From NCBI RefSeq assembly GCF_015223065.1, contig NZ_JADFBY010000002.1:434001-498000 (forward strand): 64,000 bases of DNA. The letters run 5' to 3'. This DNA is from Mucilaginibacter sp. JRF (GTDB lineage: Bacteria; Bacteroidota; Bacteroidia; Sphingobacteriales; Sphingobacteriaceae). How positions within the stretch are numbered: the stretch's first letter is position 1; every line of letters starts with the position of its first letter. Below, one piece after another: positions 26,775 through 36,724 of this stretch. Both the position numbers and the translations under genes were made by a program. The notes under the pieces were generated by a model, which saw nothing but the letters and a program-made list of their open reading frames with translations, was not told the DNA's origin and made no database searches.

Positions 26775-28955
26775 TTAAAGTTTGAATTTAACACCGCCAT
26801 TTATCACAAAGCCATCCAGCGGTGCATAAATATCTCTGAAAGTGGGGTTGGTTATAATGCCTGTATAAATTGTGTCGAAACGGGTTTGCCTGGTATCGGT
26901 GAGGTTCTCAAAGTTTATAAAGATGGAAAAACGTTCCCAAAGCTTTTCAGCCATCAGGCCGGTGGTCCAGTAAGCTTTGCCCATTGCTCCGTCGTTTAGC
27001 CTTTGCGGACTAAAATAGTAGGCTTCTATGCCTATTTTCCATTTGTCCTCAACTTCGTACATCAGCACATTATTTAACCTATGGCGCGATACTAAAGGGT
27101 ATGATGTATTAATAGAGCCATTGCGCTGATCAACATCAGCAAAGGTATAACCTATAAAAAGCTTAAAGTAGTTATAGGTTAACTTGATGTTGGTTTCCAT
27201 GCCCTTAGTGTTGAGGCTGCCTGTTGGTTGCAGGTAAGCAAAAGAGCCATTTGCTGTGGCTGTAAGTAATATAGGGTTACTTATACGCGTATAGAAAAAT
27301 AGCTGGTTAATGCTAAAACTAACATGTTCATTAAACAAAGTCGTGCGGTAATTAATGTCATAATTGGCACCGTATGATCGCTCGGCCCGGGTGCTATTCA
27401 CATCAATAGGCAATACATTTCTGAATTGTATACGCTCGGCATCCTCGGTAAATACTGTTGGCGCTTTATAACCCAGGCCACCGCCCAGGCGGGTAGTAAA
27501 ATGCTCATTGATCTTCCATAAGGCTGATACTCTTGGCAAAAAGAAAAAGCCATACTCGTTATGATGATCCGCACGGATGCCGCTCTCTAAAGTTACCTTT
27601 TCAGTAATATCCAGTGTATTTTGTACGAAGCCGCCTATGGTGGTAAAACTATAATTCCTTAACGGGAAGTCACTTTGTATATCCTCATCAAATCTATCCG
27701 TCAAAAAATTGATTCCGGCTACCCAGTCGCTGTTCGCGCTGTTGCCTGAGTAAGTGGCTTCGCTGTACGATGATATTTGCTCGCCCGAAAACCGGTAATC
27801 GGGCAGGCTGATATTGCGATCAAAATAGCTTACGCTGTTTTTAAACGTGAGTTTTTCTTTTTTATTCAACACATGATCCAGTTGTAGCTGGCTGCTGTAG
27901 CGGTTGGTTTTGTTACGCTCAAAATACGAGTGAATTGCGCTGCCGTTACCTTTAATATATTCCACATCACCTCCAAGCCGGTTCTCAACTGTGGCATTTA
28001 TACCTACGTTCAGGGTAGTGCGGTTGTTAAAATACATCCATATTTTGGGGTTGAGCGTAAAGCGGTTAAAGCGGGGAATGGCCGTAAGGCCAACATCTGC
28101 CGGATCATACGGGTTACCGTGATTATAGGCCGCATAAATGGTTGTACCGATCTTGCCGAATTTTTGACCATAAAACATGCTGGCATCAAGTCCGCGTGCC
28201 GACGTACCATTCAGTAAAAAGTTTATCTGCCGGTTTTCAGTAGGTGTTTTTGAAACCAGGTTTACCAAACCCGCGATGGCACCACCACCATACAATGTAG
28301 ATGACGAGCCTTTGATCACCTCTACCTGTTTCAAATCAAGCGGAGCAATTTGCAGCAAGCCCAAACCGCCCGAAAACCCGGAGTACAAAGGTAATCCATC
28401 ACGTATCATTTGGGTGTAACGCCCATCAAGCCCTTGTATGCGTATGGTAGCGTTAGCGCTGGTGGCTGATATTTGTTGGGTTTGAATGCCTGTACTTTCA
28501 GCAAGCAGCATGCGTATGTCGCCGGGTTTCATGTTCCCTTTTTCGTCGAGTTCTTCACCGGCAATTACTTCAACACGGGTAGGTATGTTGGCTATAGTAC
28601 GGCTGCTGCGCGTTGCCGATATGGTTACTTCCTCTAACTCGTCATTTTCATCATCGGGCATGAGTTGTATTTGCGTAGGCTCACTATTTGCCAGGGGAAA
28701 TGAGAGTGTATCAATACGGGTTTGGTAACCCGTAAAGCTGAGCATTATAACCTGTTTGCCATTGGGTACATTGGTAAGGGTTACCATGCCATTTGTATCG
28801 GCACTTGCGCCATTATTACTGCCTTGCAGCAATGCTGTAGCACCTGCCAACGCTTCGCCCGACCGGCTATCCTTAATAATGGCTTTAAACGTGTTTTGAG
28901 CGTTGGATATAGTTGTTATGCATAGCGCCGCGAACAGCACATAAATATGTTTCAT
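26775..28955 (-). CDS. TonB-dependent outer-membrane receptor (DUF6660-linked)
   Basis: A 726-residue receptor with a signal peptide (cleavage near ISNAQ-N). A carboxypeptidase-regulatory-like domain spans about 22-105 (KAIIKDSRSGEALAGATALL). The plug spans about 118-225 (RIQGLDGRYTQMIRDGLPLY, IKGSSSTLYGGGAIAGLVNL), followed by the barrel, which ends in an aromatic-rich strand with final VKFKL. It resembles receptors for siderophores, haem or metals rather than SusC-type glycan receptors. The Cys-rich DUF6660 gene lies 63 bases upstream on the same strand, a pairing common in Bacteroidota. The substrate is not determinable, and copper or another metal is a possibility. Confidence 0.85.
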   Translation of the reverse strand: MKHIYVLFAALCITTISNAQNTFKAIIKDSRSGEALAGATALLQGSNNGASADTNGMVTLTNVPNGKQVIMLSFTGYQTRIDTLSFPLANSEPTQIQLMPDDENDELEEVTISATRSSRTIANIPTRVEVIAGEELDEKGNMKPGDIRMLLAESTGIQTQQISATSANATIRIQGLDGRYTQMIRDGLPLYSGFSGGLGLLQIAPLDLKQVEVIKGSSSTLYGGGAIAGLVNLVSKTPTENRQINFLLNGTSARGLDASMFYGQKFGKIGTTIYAAYNHGNPYDPADVGLTAIPRFNRFTLNPKIWMYFNNRTTLNVGINATVENRLGGDVEYIKGNGSAIHSYFERNKTNRYSSQLQLDHVLNKKEKLTFKNSVSYFDRNISLPDYRFSGEQISSYSEATYSGNSANSDWVAGINFLTDRFDEDIQSDFPLRNYSFTTIGGFVQNTLDITEKVTLESGIRADHHNEYGFFFLPRVSALWKINEHFTTRLGGGLGYKAPTVFTEDAERIQFRNVLPIDVNSTRAERSYGANYDINYRTTLFNEHVSFSINQLFFYTRISNPILLTATANGSFAYLQPTGSLNTKGMETNIKLTYNYFKLFIGYTFADVDQRNGSINTSYPLVSRHRLNNVLMYEVEDKWKIGIEAYYFSPQRLNDGAMGKAYWTTGLMAEKLWERFSIFINFENLTDTRQTRFDTIYTGIITNPTFRDIYAPLDGFVINGGVKFKL

Positions 28956-29018
28956 CCAAATAAAATTAAGTTAATACAAGCAAGAATAATTTAGCCATGA
29001 GTATGGCCACAAGCGTAA

Positions 29019-29336
29019 TTAACTTAATTGGGGCGGCTGCCAGATATCGATATCAACCTCTTTAATTTCGGGCTGATGATATGGTGTAACACTTTGTTTT
29101 TGATGCAACGGAAATAGCGTAACAGTTTGAATTACTGATTTACGCATGATAAAACCCATACATGAACCACAGCTAAAAAAGGGTGAACAGCCCCGACAAT
29201 CTTCATCGTGCGATTGCTTGCCGCTGCTTTGTTCATGTTTATTACCAATTTCATCTTTGCAGGCATCCTCCGCGCAGCATGGCCTTACTGATAGCATCAG
29301 CACAAAAAAAGATATGATCAGGCAAAAGAGTTTCAC
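29019..29336 (-). CDS. DUF6660-type small Cys-rich secreted protein
   Basis: A 105-residue protein with a GTG start and a signal peptide (FFVLMLSVRPCCA). The mature part holds a dense Cys cluster within about 30 residues (CRGCSPFFSCGSCMGF) and several His residues, then a C-terminal strand (EVDIDIWQPPQLS). The family sits directly ahead of TonB receptors in many Bacteroidota. Cys and His clustering suggests metal binding in the periplasm or at the surface. A chaperone or sensing role for the receptor's substrate is inference. Confidence 0.75.
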   Translation of the reverse strand: MKLFCLIISFFVLMLSVRPCCAEDACKDEIGNKHEQSSGKQSHDEDCRGCSPFFSCGSCMGFIMRKSVIQTVTLFPLHQKQSVTPYHQPEIKEVDIDIWQPPQLS

Positions 29337-29549
29337 TGCCTAAAATTAGCGATAGCTATAATATTGTGCAAACGGCTAACAGTCTTTCTTAACTCATTTA
29401 CTCGCCGGTATTAGTGCCGTTGTTCAACACACCGTTTTTCTGTGGATATATTATCGAACAACAATCATAAAATAGCTGAACAGCTATCGCAAGAATATTG
29501 AATTCATCGTAAGAGGTATTTGAAGCCACTCTACCATAATGAAAATGAC

Positions 29550-29574
29550 CCTTCCAAAATGGAAGGTTTTTTTT
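29550..29574 (+). terminator. Intrinsic terminator-like hairpin ahead of the kdp operon
   Basis: A 7-bp stem CCTTCCA / TGGAAGG with loop AAA is followed by eight Ts on the plus strand. No plus-strand gene precedes it, since the upstream neighbour is on the minus strand. It could therefore be a leader attenuator for kdp or protect the operon from read-through. The remainder of the gap 29337-29685 shows a TAGCTG/CAGCTA hairpin near 29472-29487 but no gene I would support. Confidence 0.65.
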
Positions 29575-29685
29575 GTGCCTGTTATTTCGATTCAATCACA
29601 AGGTTCTAATAATCAATCAATTGAAATAAATTCTATCTCGCTGGCATCTGCTTTGGCTATAGCTTTTCAAATAATTAAAAAAGCT

Positions 29686-29769
29686 ATGATAACCTTTTTA
29701 CTTCTGCTGGCCATTGTGATCTGCATGTGGCTATTCTATAAATCAATTGATTGGTTCGAAAAAATCTGA
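29686..29769 (+). CDS. 27-residue single-helix membrane protein upstream of kdpF
   Basis: A short frame whose N-terminal two-thirds (ITFLLLLAIVICMWLF) is a transmembrane helix, followed by YKSIDWFEKI. It stops five bases before the kdpF start. A longer in-frame reading from 29539 would run through the terminator-like hairpin and is less likely. The size and place suggest an extra KdpF-like helper peptide. I am fairly sure it is translated only because of its composition and tight spacing. Confidence 0.5.
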   Translation: MITFLLLLAIVICMWLFYKSIDWFEKI

Positions 29770-29774
29770 AACTC

Positions 29775-29852
29775 ATGATCGCATTATTCATCATCGCCAT
29801 TGCCGTATTCATATACATGATATACGTGCTGCTGAACCCCGAAAAATTTTAA
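29775..29852 (+). CDS. kdpF: KdpF, small subunit of the potassium-transporting ATPase
   Basis: A 25-residue hydrophobic peptide (ALFIIAIAVFIYMIYVLL core) ending with NPEKF, the usual end of KdpF. It lies 10 bases before kdpA, as in other kdpFABC operons. KdpF stabilises the KdpABC complex in the inner membrane. Confidence 0.9.
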   Translation: MIALFIIAIAVFIYMIYVLLNPEKF

Positions 29853-29862
29853 CTGACAAAAA

Positions 29863-31578
29863 ATGAACTCTGAAATTTTAGGCGTAGTCGCCTCTTTTTT
29901 GATCACCCTGCTCATAGCCATTCCCCTCGGCAAGTACCTGGCCAAAATGTTCGCGGGTGAGCGTGTGTGGACAGACTTTTTAAAACCCCTGGAAAGCGGC
30001 TTGTTCAAGCTCGCGGGCATCAGGCCGGGTGAGCCTATGGACTGGAAACAGTTTTTAAAGGCCATGCTTACCATTAACCTGCTGTGGCTGGTATATGGGT
30101 TTTTTGTGCTGATATACCAGGATAAATTACCTTTTAACCCCGACGGCAATCCCGGCATGACCACCGACCTTGCCTTTAATACCATCATCAGCTTTGTGGT
30201 GAACTGCGATTTGCAGCATTACTCGGGCGAGAGTGGGTTGACATACCTTACCCAGCAGATCATCGTCATGTTTTTGATGTTTACCAGCGCGGCCACGGGT
30301 ATTGCGGCGGCGGTTGGTTTGTTCAAGGCATTTCGCGATAAAACTACTACCAACCTGGGTAACTTTTGGGATTTCTTTGTTAAAGTCATCACCCGCTTGC
30401 TGTTGCCGCTATCATTTGTAGTGGCTATCATCTTAGCATTTAACGGCGCAACGGCCAGTTATAAGGGTAAGGATCAATTCATCTCTCTACAGGGCGATAC
30501 CGTAAACGTATCTCGTGGCCCGGCCGCGCAAATGATCGCCATAAAACACCTGGGTACCAATGGCGGTGGCTGGTACGGTGCCAACTCGGCACACCCGCTT
30601 GAGAATCCTAACTACATCACCAACATTACCGAGATAGTTTCGCAAATGATAGTGCCTATGGCTATGATCATCGGGTTCGGTTACTTTATCCGCCGTAAAA
30701 AGCTGGGCTGGGTAATATTCGCCATGATGATGGTGGGTATGTTTATGCTGCTGATACCAACCATAAGCAGCGAACTTGGCGGCAACCCTGCACTTACCAA
30801 ATTAGGCATAACGCAAACCACCGGCGCCATGGAGGGCAAGGAAGTGCGCATTGGCCCATTAGCCACCGGTTATTGGAGCACGCTGACCACTATTGTATCA
30901 ACCGGATCAGTAAATGGTATGCACGATAGCACGATGCCGCTTACGGGCGCATGGCAATTGCTGGGCATGATGATCAACGGCTTTTTTGGTGGTTGCGGTG
31001 TGGGTATACTCAACTACTTTATTTACCTCATCATAGCGGTATTTATTTCGGGCTTGATGGTTGGCCGTACACCTGAGTTTTTAGGCCATAAGGTTGAGGC
31101 CCGTGAGGTAAAAATAGCCGCGATGATCACCTTGCTAAGTCCGTTCCTGATTATGGCGGGTACTGCCTTGGCTGCATTTGTGTTCAACAATTATGGTGAT
31201 GCTGACTGGGCCGTTAAGCCTGCCAACTGGCTGAATAACCCGGGCTATCATGGTTTTTCGGAAATGTTGTACGAGATGACCTCGGCCAATGCCAACAACG
31301 GTTCGGGCTTTGAGGGATTGGGCGATAACAACATTTTCTGGAACGTGGCTACGGGTTTTGTACTGATACTGGGCAGGTTTCTGCCGATCATTGGGCCGGT
31401 AGCTATAGCGGGTATGCTGGCCAAAAAGAAATACATCCCCGAGTCGGCCGGTACGCTTAAAACCGACACATTCACTTTCGGTGTGATGACGCTGGCTGTT
31501 ATATTGGTGCTTAACGCCCTGTCATACTTCCCGGCGCTGGCACTTGGCCCTATCGCCGAATATTTTTCAATGAAGTAA
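29863..31578 (+). CDS. kdpA: KdpA, potassium-binding channel subunit
   Basis: A 571-residue membrane protein with about ten helices that carries K+ through the KdpFABC complex. Selectivity-filter regions are recognisable: [10 protein letters not shown] near 115-125, [15 protein letters not shown] near 227-241, and [11 protein letters not shown] near 475. The length is normal and the ATG start is clear. It is the first large gene of the kdp operon and works with KdpB (ATPase) and KdpC. The complex allows growth at very low external potassium. Confidence 0.97.
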   Translation: MNSEILGVVASFLITLLIAIPLGKYLAKMFAGERVWTDFLKPLESGLFKLAGIRPGEPMDWKQFLKAMLTINLLWLVYGFFVLIYQDKLPFNPDGNPGMTTDLAFNTIISFVVNCDLQHYSGESGLTYLTQQIIVMFLMFTSAATGIAAAVGLFKAFRDKTTTNLGNFWDFFVKVITRLLLPLSFVVAIILAFNGATASYKGKDQFISLQGDTVNVSRGPAAQMIAIKHLGTNGGGWYGANSAHPLENPNYITNITEIVSQMIVPMAMIIGFGYFIRRKKLGWVIFAMMMVGMFMLLIPTISSELGGNPALTKLGITQTTGAMEGKEVRIGPLATGYWSTLTTIVSTGSVNGMHDSTMPLTGAWQLLGMMINGFFGGCGVGILNYFIYLIIAVFISGLMVGRTPEFLGHKVEAREVKIAAMITLLSPFLIMAGTALAAFVFNNYGDADWAVKPANWLNNPGYHGFSEMLYEMTSANANNGSGFEGLGDNNIFWNVATGFVLILGRFLPIIGPVAIAGMLAKKKYIPESAGTLKTDTFTFGVMTLAVILVLNALSYFPALALGPIAEYFSMK

Positions 31579-31590
31579 AGCCCCACCAAA

Positions 31591-31682
31591 CCTCCCCTTA
31601 AGGGGAGGCTTAACTGAAACGAACAACAAAAAAATCCACATATAAAATCCGCTCCCAAATTAAGGAGAGGATTTAGAGGAGG
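31591..31682. repeat. Palindromic intergenic repeat between kdpA and kdpB
   Basis: The gap holds a perfect 18-base palindrome CCTCCCCTTAAGGGGAGG (31591-31608) and then a looser CTCC..GGAG arm pair that runs into AGAGGAGG just before kdpB. Similar G/C palindromes occur at 33725-33757 and 5012-5030. They look like dispersed intergenic palindromes that may form mRNA hairpins between cistrons. The terminal AGAGGAGG may also serve as the kdpB ribosome binding site. Confidence 0.6.
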
Positions 31683-31686
31683 CAAA

Positions 31687-33720
31687 ATGAAATCACAATC
31701 CAATAAATTATTTGAGCCGGCGTTGGTGCAAACCGCCCTCAAAGAATCATTCATAAAACTTAACCCAAAGGTGATGTTGCGCAACCCGGTAATGTTTACC
31801 GTGGAGATAGGCACGCTGATTATGGCTTACATGAGCTTTTACAGCTTTACCCATACCGATCAGGGTTCATTCATCTATAACTTTATCATATTCATCATAC
31901 TGCTGCTTACCCTGCTGTTTGCAAACTTTGCCGAGGCTATTGCCGAAGCACGTGGCAAGGCACAGGCCGATAGCTTGCGCAAAACACGCGAGGAAACTCC
32001 GGCAAAGGTGCTGATGAAGGATGGCTCGATAATTAGCCGTTCATCCAATGAGTTGCGCAAGGGCGACCAATTCATTTGCGAACCCGGCGATACCATCCCT
32101 ACCGATGGCGAGATAGTTGAAGGTTTGGCTACTATTGATGAATCGGCCATTACGGGCGAATCTGCCCCGGTGATACGCGAGGCTGGTGGCGATAAATCGT
32201 CAGTTACCGGCGGTACCAAAGTACTGTCAGACAAAATAAAGGTTGTGGTAACCACCGAGCCGGGCGAGAGCTTTTTGGATAAGATGATCGCTCTGGTTGA
32301 GGGTGCATCGCGCCAAAAAACACCTAACGAGATAGCACTTACCATTTTGTTGGCCAGCTTTACGCTGATATTCATCATAGTATGTGTTACGCTGAAACCC
32401 TTTGCTGATTACGCTAATACCCCTATTACCATTGCCGCCCTTATCTCCCTGTTTGTTTGTTTGATACCAACCACCATCGGCGGCCTGCTATCGGCCATTG
32501 GTATTGCCGGTATGGACAGGGCCTTAAGGGCCAATGTGATCACCAAATCGGGCAAGGCGGTTGAAACAGCGGGAGATATTGATGTGCTGCTGCTGGATAA
32601 GACCGGTACCATCACTATAGGTAACCGCAAGGCTACACACTTTTGGCCCGCTATTGATGTATTGCCCGATGATCTGATCAAGGCGGCGGTATTATCATCA
32701 CTGGCTGATGAAACTCCCGAAGGTAAATCCATTATCGAGCTGGCCGCGCAAAGTAAGGTGAGCATATCGTTAAAAGCGCCGGAGGGTTCAGAGTTCATCA
32801 AGTTTACGGCCGAAACACGTTCAAGCGGCATTAATACGCCCGACGGTTTGCAGATACGCAAAGGCGCGTTTGATTCGATGCGCAACCTGGCGCAAAATAC
32901 CGGCAATCATGTACCTGCCGATGTGGAAGAAAGGGTAAAAACCATATCCTCAAACGGTGGTACACCGCTGGTTGTAGCACAAAACGGAAAGGTGCTGGGT
33001 ACTATTGAGTTGCAGGACATTATTAAAACAGGTATTGCCGAACGTTTTGAGCGCCTGCGTAAAATGGGTATTAAAACCGTAATGGTAACCGGCGATAATC
33101 CGCTAACTGCAAAATTTATTGCCCAAAAAGCCGGTGTAGACGATTTTATTGCCGAGGCCAAGCCCGAGGATAAAATGAACTACATAAAGCACGAGCAGCA
33201 GGAAGGCCGCCTGGTAGCCATGATGGGCGACGGTACCAATGATGCCCCCGCGCTTGCCCAGGCCGATGTTGGCGTGGCCATGAACAGCGGTACCCAGGCC
33301 GCCAAAGAGGCCGGTAACATGGTCGATCTGGATAATGACCCCACCAAGCTGATCGAGATAGTGGAGATAGGCAAGCAGTTGCTGATAACCCGTGGTACGC
33401 TTACCACCTTTAGTATAGCTAATGATGTGGCCAAGTACTTCGCCATTGTTCCGGCGCTGTTTATCGCTTCGATACCGGCATTGCAAAGTATCAACATCAT
33501 GAGGTTGCATAGTCCGGAGAGCGCGATACTGTCGGCGGTGATATTCAACGCTATTATTATCCCGCTGCTCATACCGCTGGCTTTAAAGGGCGTGGAGTAC
33601 AAACCGATAGGTGCCAGCGCGCTGCTGCGTCGTAACCTGCTGATATATGGTGTTGGTGGTGTGATAGCGCCTTTTATCGGTATTAAGTTGATAGATCTGG
33701 TGATTAGCCTGTTCATCTAA
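31687..33720 (+). CDS. kdpB: KdpB, P-type ATPase catalytic subunit
   Basis: A 677-residue P-type ATPase that powers K+ uptake. All signature motifs are present: TGES in the actuator loop, Asp304 in DKTGTIT (phosphorylated by ATP), a KGAF nucleotide-binding motif (KGAFDSM), TGDNPLTAK and [12 protein letters not shown]. Seven hydrophobic segments are visible and the length matches the family. It follows kdpA after a 108-base gap containing a palindromic repeat, and a strong AGAGGAGG sequence precedes its ATG. Confidence 0.97.
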   Translation: MKSQSNKLFEPALVQTALKESFIKLNPKVMLRNPVMFTVEIGTLIMAYMSFYSFTHTDQGSFIYNFIIFIILLLTLLFANFAEAIAEARGKAQADSLRKTREETPAKVLMKDGSIISRSSNELRKGDQFICEPGDTIPTDGEIVEGLATIDESAITGESAPVIREAGGDKSSVTGGTKVLSDKIKVVVTTEPGESFLDKMIALVEGASRQKTPNEIALTILLASFTLIFIIVCVTLKPFADYANTPITIAALISLFVCLIPTTIGGLLSAIGIAGMDRALRANVITKSGKAVETAGDIDVLLLDKTGTITIGNRKATHFWPAIDVLPDDLIKAAVLSSLADETPEGKSIIELAAQSKVSISLKAPEGSEFIKFTAETRSSGINTPDGLQIRKGAFDSMRNLAQNTGNHVPADVEERVKTISSNGGTPLVVAQNGKVLGTIELQDIIKTGIAERFERLRKMGIKTVMVTGDNPLTAKFIAQKAGVDDFIAEAKPEDKMNYIKHEQQEGRLVAMMGDGTNDAPALAQADVGVAMNSGTQAAKEAGNMVDLDNDPTKLIEIVEIGKQLLITRGTLTTFSIANDVAKYFAIVPALFIASIPALQSINIMRLHSPESAILSAVIFNAIIIPLLIPLALKGVEYKPIGASALLRRNLLIYGVGGVIAPFIGIKLIDLVISLFI

Positions 33721-33724
33721 ACGC

Positions 33725-33757
33725 CACCCCTCCAAATCTCCCCGAGGGGGAGGCTTT
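33725..33757. repeat. Palindromic intergenic repeat between kdpB and kdpC
   Basis: A hairpin with CTCCCC (33738-33743) and GGGGAG (33747-33752) within a CCCTCC...GGAGGC frame, followed by TTTAAA. It resembles the kdpA-kdpB element in sequence and placement. Confidence 0.55.
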
Positions 33758-33803
33758 AAATAAAATACATACAGTTCAAAAAGTTCTTAAATCTCATTTA
33801 AAA

Positions 33804-34361
33804 ATGAAAAAATACATCATACAGTCAATACGCTTAACCGTTGTGCTAACTGTATTGCTATGCGTAATATATCCGTTGCTGGTGGCCTTTGTAAGTAAGT
33901 TTTCGGCAGGCAAGGGTAACGGCGAAACCATCACCCTGAACGGCAAGGTGGTAGGCTATGCCAATGTTGGGCAAAAGTTTGATCAGCCTCAGTATTTCTG
34001 GGGGCGCCCATCGGCGGTAGATTATAATGCGGCCGGTTCGGCAGGGTCAAACAAAGGGCCTACCAATCCCGACTATCTGAAACAGGTAAGCGACCGTGTG
34101 GATACGCTATTAAAATATCACCCGTACCTTAAAAAAGGCGATATACCTGCCGATATGGTAACCGCGTCGGGCAGTGGCCTCGATCCGGATATTTCGCCGG
34201 CCGGTGCTGCCATACAAGCCAAACGCGTAGCGCAAAACCGCGGCCTTGATGCCGAGCAGGTAAGCCAGTTGGTTAATGAGCATACAGAAAAACACCTGTT
34301 TGGCCCGGCAACCGTTAACGTGCTCAAACTCAACATAGCTTTAGATCAGCTTAAAAAATAA
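33804..34361 (+). CDS. kdpC: KdpC, potassium-transporting ATPase subunit C
   Basis: A 185-residue protein with a single N-terminal transmembrane helix (about 11-31) and a periplasmic domain. Family motifs are visible: FWGRPSAVDYN near 72-82, a SAGSNKGPTNP segment, and SGLDPDISPAGA near 122-133 followed by a QVSQLVNEHT helix. KdpC stabilises the complex and aids K+ capture. It follows kdpB after 83 bases with a palindromic repeat. Confidence 0.96.
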   Translation: MKKYIIQSIRLTVVLTVLLCVIYPLLVAFVSKFSAGKGNGETITLNGKVVGYANVGQKFDQPQYFWGRPSAVDYNAAGSAGSNKGPTNPDYLKQVSDRVDTLLKYHPYLKKGDIPADMVTASGSGLDPDISPAGAAIQAKRVAQNRGLDAEQVSQLVNEHTEKHLFGPATVNVLKLNIALDQLKK

Positions 34362-34441
34362 CGTCACCTATTTGTATAAATACCCTGTTGCAAGGCGGGT
34401 AATAACATTCGCCCTGCATTATTCCATTCATCCATATTTAC

Positions 34442-35524
34442 ATGAAAAATCTACTAATTGCTGCCGGTATATTAGGCAGCGTTGTAACCGCCCAGGCTCA
34501 GGATACTGTTAAAAAAGCCGGTAACTTAACTATTAGCGGTTACGCCGAACTTTATTATGGCTTTGATTTTAATAAACCTGCCGATAATAACCGTCCGGGT
34601 TTCGTGTACTCGCACAATCGCCACAACGAGGCCAACCTGAACCTTGGCTTCATCAAGGCGAATTATGACAATGGTAGCATACGCGCAAACCTTGCTTTTA
34701 TGGCCGGTACTTATGCTAACGCCAACCTGGCTGCCGAGCAGGGCGTACTAAAGAATGTGTTTGAGGCCAACGCCGGTATCAAACTATCAAAAACTGCTAA
34801 TTTATGGTTAGATGGTGGTATCTTTTCATCGCACATTGGCTTTGAGAGTGCTATATCAAAAGATTGCTGGGTACTTACCCGTAACATCTCGTCAGATAAT
34901 ACGCCTTATTACGAATCGGGCGCTAAACTGACCTATATCACTAATAATGGCAAACTTACATTGGTAGGTTTATACCTTAACGGCTGGCAGCGCATTAACA
35001 GGCAAAACGGCAATAGCAAACCCGCCGGTGGTTTACAGGTGTATTACAAACCAACCGACAACATCACCCTTAACTACAGCAACTACCTGGGTACTGAAGG
35101 TGCCGACTCGGTTAGGGTTCGCCGCTTTTACCACAACTTTTACGGTATATTCCAGCTAACGAATAAGTTTGGGATTACCGCGGGTTTTGATTACGGTACG
35201 CAAAAAGTGGCCAAAGGCAGCAGCGAGAGCAAACACATTATATCGCCGGTTGCTATAGCACGCTACCAGTTTGCTGATAAATGGGCGCTGGCAGGCAGGT
35301 TTGAATACTACCAGGATAAGAACGGAATGATCATAGCCACAGGTACAGATAACGGATTTAAAACTAAAGGCTACTCGTTAAATATTGATTATGCACCGGT
35401 AGCCAACGCAGTGATACGTATTGAAGGTAAGGTGTATGATAGTAAGGACAAAATATTTGCACGGCAGGATGCCCTGGTAAACTATAACTCATTAATAACA
35501 GCAAGCTTTGCAGTAGCATTTTAA
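34442..35524 (+). CDS. OmpL-like beta-barrel porin (bbp2 type)
   Basis: A 360-residue outer-membrane protein with a signal peptide (cleavage near AQAQ-D) and alternating aromatic strands to a terminal Phe (FAVAF). Motifs such as SGYAELYYGFDFN, WLDGGIFSSHIGFES and YQDKNG are those of the putative beta-barrel porin-2 family. It lies 80 bases after kdpC and before kdpD and ends with a strong terminator, so it is probably part of the kdp transcript. In this setting it may let K+ cross the outer membrane. That role is inference from position. Confidence 0.85.
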   Translation: MKNLLIAAGILGSVVTAQAQDTVKKAGNLTISGYAELYYGFDFNKPADNNRPGFVYSHNRHNEANLNLGFIKANYDNGSIRANLAFMAGTYANANLAAEQGVLKNVFEANAGIKLSKTANLWLDGGIFSSHIGFESAISKDCWVLTRNISSDNTPYYESGAKLTYITNNGKLTLVGLYLNGWQRINRQNGNSKPAGGLQVYYKPTDNITLNYSNYLGTEGADSVRVRRFYHNFYGIFQLTNKFGITAGFDYGTQKVAKGSSESKHIISPVAIARYQFADKWALAGRFEYYQDKNGMIIATGTDNGFKTKGYSLNIDYAPVANAVIRIEGKVYDSKDKIFARQDALVNYNSLITASFAVAF

Positions 35525-35544
35525 TAACTGATAAAATACTGCAC

Positions 35545-35581
35545 ACCGGTAAGGCAATTTGCTTTACCGGTATTTATTTTT
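35545..35581 (+). terminator. Intrinsic terminator after the kdp porin
   Basis: Long stem ACCGGTAAGGCAA / TTGCTTTACCGGT (35545-35557 with 35559-35571, one wobble) followed by ATTTATTTTTA. It separates the transport genes from the kdpD sensor genes, although the sensors start only 16 bases later. Confidence 0.8.
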
Positions 35582-35596
35582 ACGACAGTAAACACT

Positions 35597-36724
35597 ATGG
35601 CGGTCAATAATGATAATTCGGTAAAAGAGTTCATCGAGCTGGTAAAACGGTCGCGGCGGGGCAAGCTAAAGGTGTATATTGGCATGAGCGCCGGTGTAGG
35701 TAAAACCTACCGTATGTTGCAGGAGGCACACGCGTTGTTAAAAAACGGCATCGATATACAAATAGGCTATATTGAAACCCATATGCGTGCCGAAACCCAT
35801 GCCCTGCTTGATGGTTTGCCGGTTATTGCCCGCCGCACAACATTTTACAAAGGCAAGCAGCTGGATGAAATGGATGTGCAAGCCATCCTGAACCGCCACC
35901 CCGAAGTGGTTATTGTAGATGAGCTGGCGCACAGCAACATTGAGGGTAGCAAAAACGGCAAACGCTGGCAGGATGTAATGGATATCCTGGAGGCAGGCAT
36001 CAGTGTGATAACGGCCGTAAACATTCAGCACCTGGAAAGTTTGAATGAGGAGGCTGAGGACATAACCGGCATCACCATAACCGAACGTATACCCGATAAG
36101 GTATTGGAGCTTGCCGATGAGATAGTGAATATTGACCTTACCGCTGATGAACTGATAGAACGACTGCGTGCCGGTAAAATATACGATAAGAGCAAGATTG
36201 AGCGTGCGCTGCAAAACTTTTTCAGGAACGATAAGATATTGCAACTGCGGGAGCTGGCACTGAAGGAGGTAGCCCATCACCTGGAACGGAAGATAGATAT
36301 TGAGGTACCTAAGCAGATTAAGCTGCGGCCCGAGCGCTTTTTGGCCTGCATATCATCAAACCACGAAACGGCAAAAATAGTGATACGCAAAACAGCAAGG
36401 CTGGCTTCATATTACCGCTCGCCGTGGATAGTTTTGTATGTGCAAAGCAGCAGTGAAAGTATGGAGCGCATTAAGCTTGATAAACAACGCCACCTCATTA
36501 ATAACTTTAAACTTGCTACCGAACTGGGTGCCGAACTGATGAAGATAAAAAGCGACCAGATAACGCAAACCATTATGAATGTGGCCGAGGAACGAGAGAT
36601 AACCACCATTTGCATTGGTAAGCCGCACCTCAGCCTTTTTCAGGTGATATGGCGTACCACCGTGTTTAACCAGCTATTGAACAAGATAGCCATTACTGAA
36701 ACCGACTTAGTTATACTGTCATGA
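35597..36724 (+). CDS. kdpD: KdpD N-terminal sensor protein (Walker plus USP domains only)
   Basis: A 375-residue cytoplasmic protein equal to the front half of KdpD. Residues about 21-230 are the KdpD sensor domain with a Walker A motif GMSAGVGKT (29-37) and Walker B VVIVDELAHSN near 104-113. A universal-stress-protein domain follows at about 246-375. The membrane DUF4118 part and the kinase are missing, and a kinase is encoded separately by the next gene, which overlaps this one by 4 bases (ATGA). Split KdpD is the usual state in Bacteroidota. It probably senses potassium limitation and controls the kinase next door. Confidence 0.93.
   Translation: MAVNNDNSVKEFIELVKRSRRGKLKVYIGMSAGVGKTYRMLQEAHALLKNGIDIQIGYIETHMRAETHALLDGLPVIARRTTFYKGKQLDEMDVQAILNRHPEVVIVDELAHSNIEGSKNGKRWQDVMDILEAGISVITAVNIQHLESLNEEAEDITGITITERIPDKVLELADEIVNIDLTADELIERLRAGKIYDKSKIERALQNFFRNDKILQLRELALKEVAHHLERKIDIEVPKQIKLRPERFLACISSNHETAKIVIRKTARLASYYRSPWIVLYVQSSSESMERIKLDKQRHLINNFKLATELGAELMKIKSDQITQTIMNVAEEREITTICIGKPHLSLFQVIWRTTVFNQLLNKIAITETDLVILS

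Noticed and set aside
29398..29595. A 65-codon minus-strand frame upstream of the DUF6660 gene
   Set aside because: Composition is protein-like in places, but there is no recognised domain or start signal, and it overlaps the plus-strand terminator-like hairpin. Not strong enough to annotate.
29539..29769. A 76-residue reading ahead of kdpF
   Set aside because: Its first third passes through a terminator hairpin and T tract. The internal ATG at 29686 gives a more plausible 27-residue membrane peptide.
35738..36280. Long minus-strand frame opposite kdpD
   Set aside because: It mirrors the codon pattern of kdpD, and the plus strand carries clear KdpD motifs.
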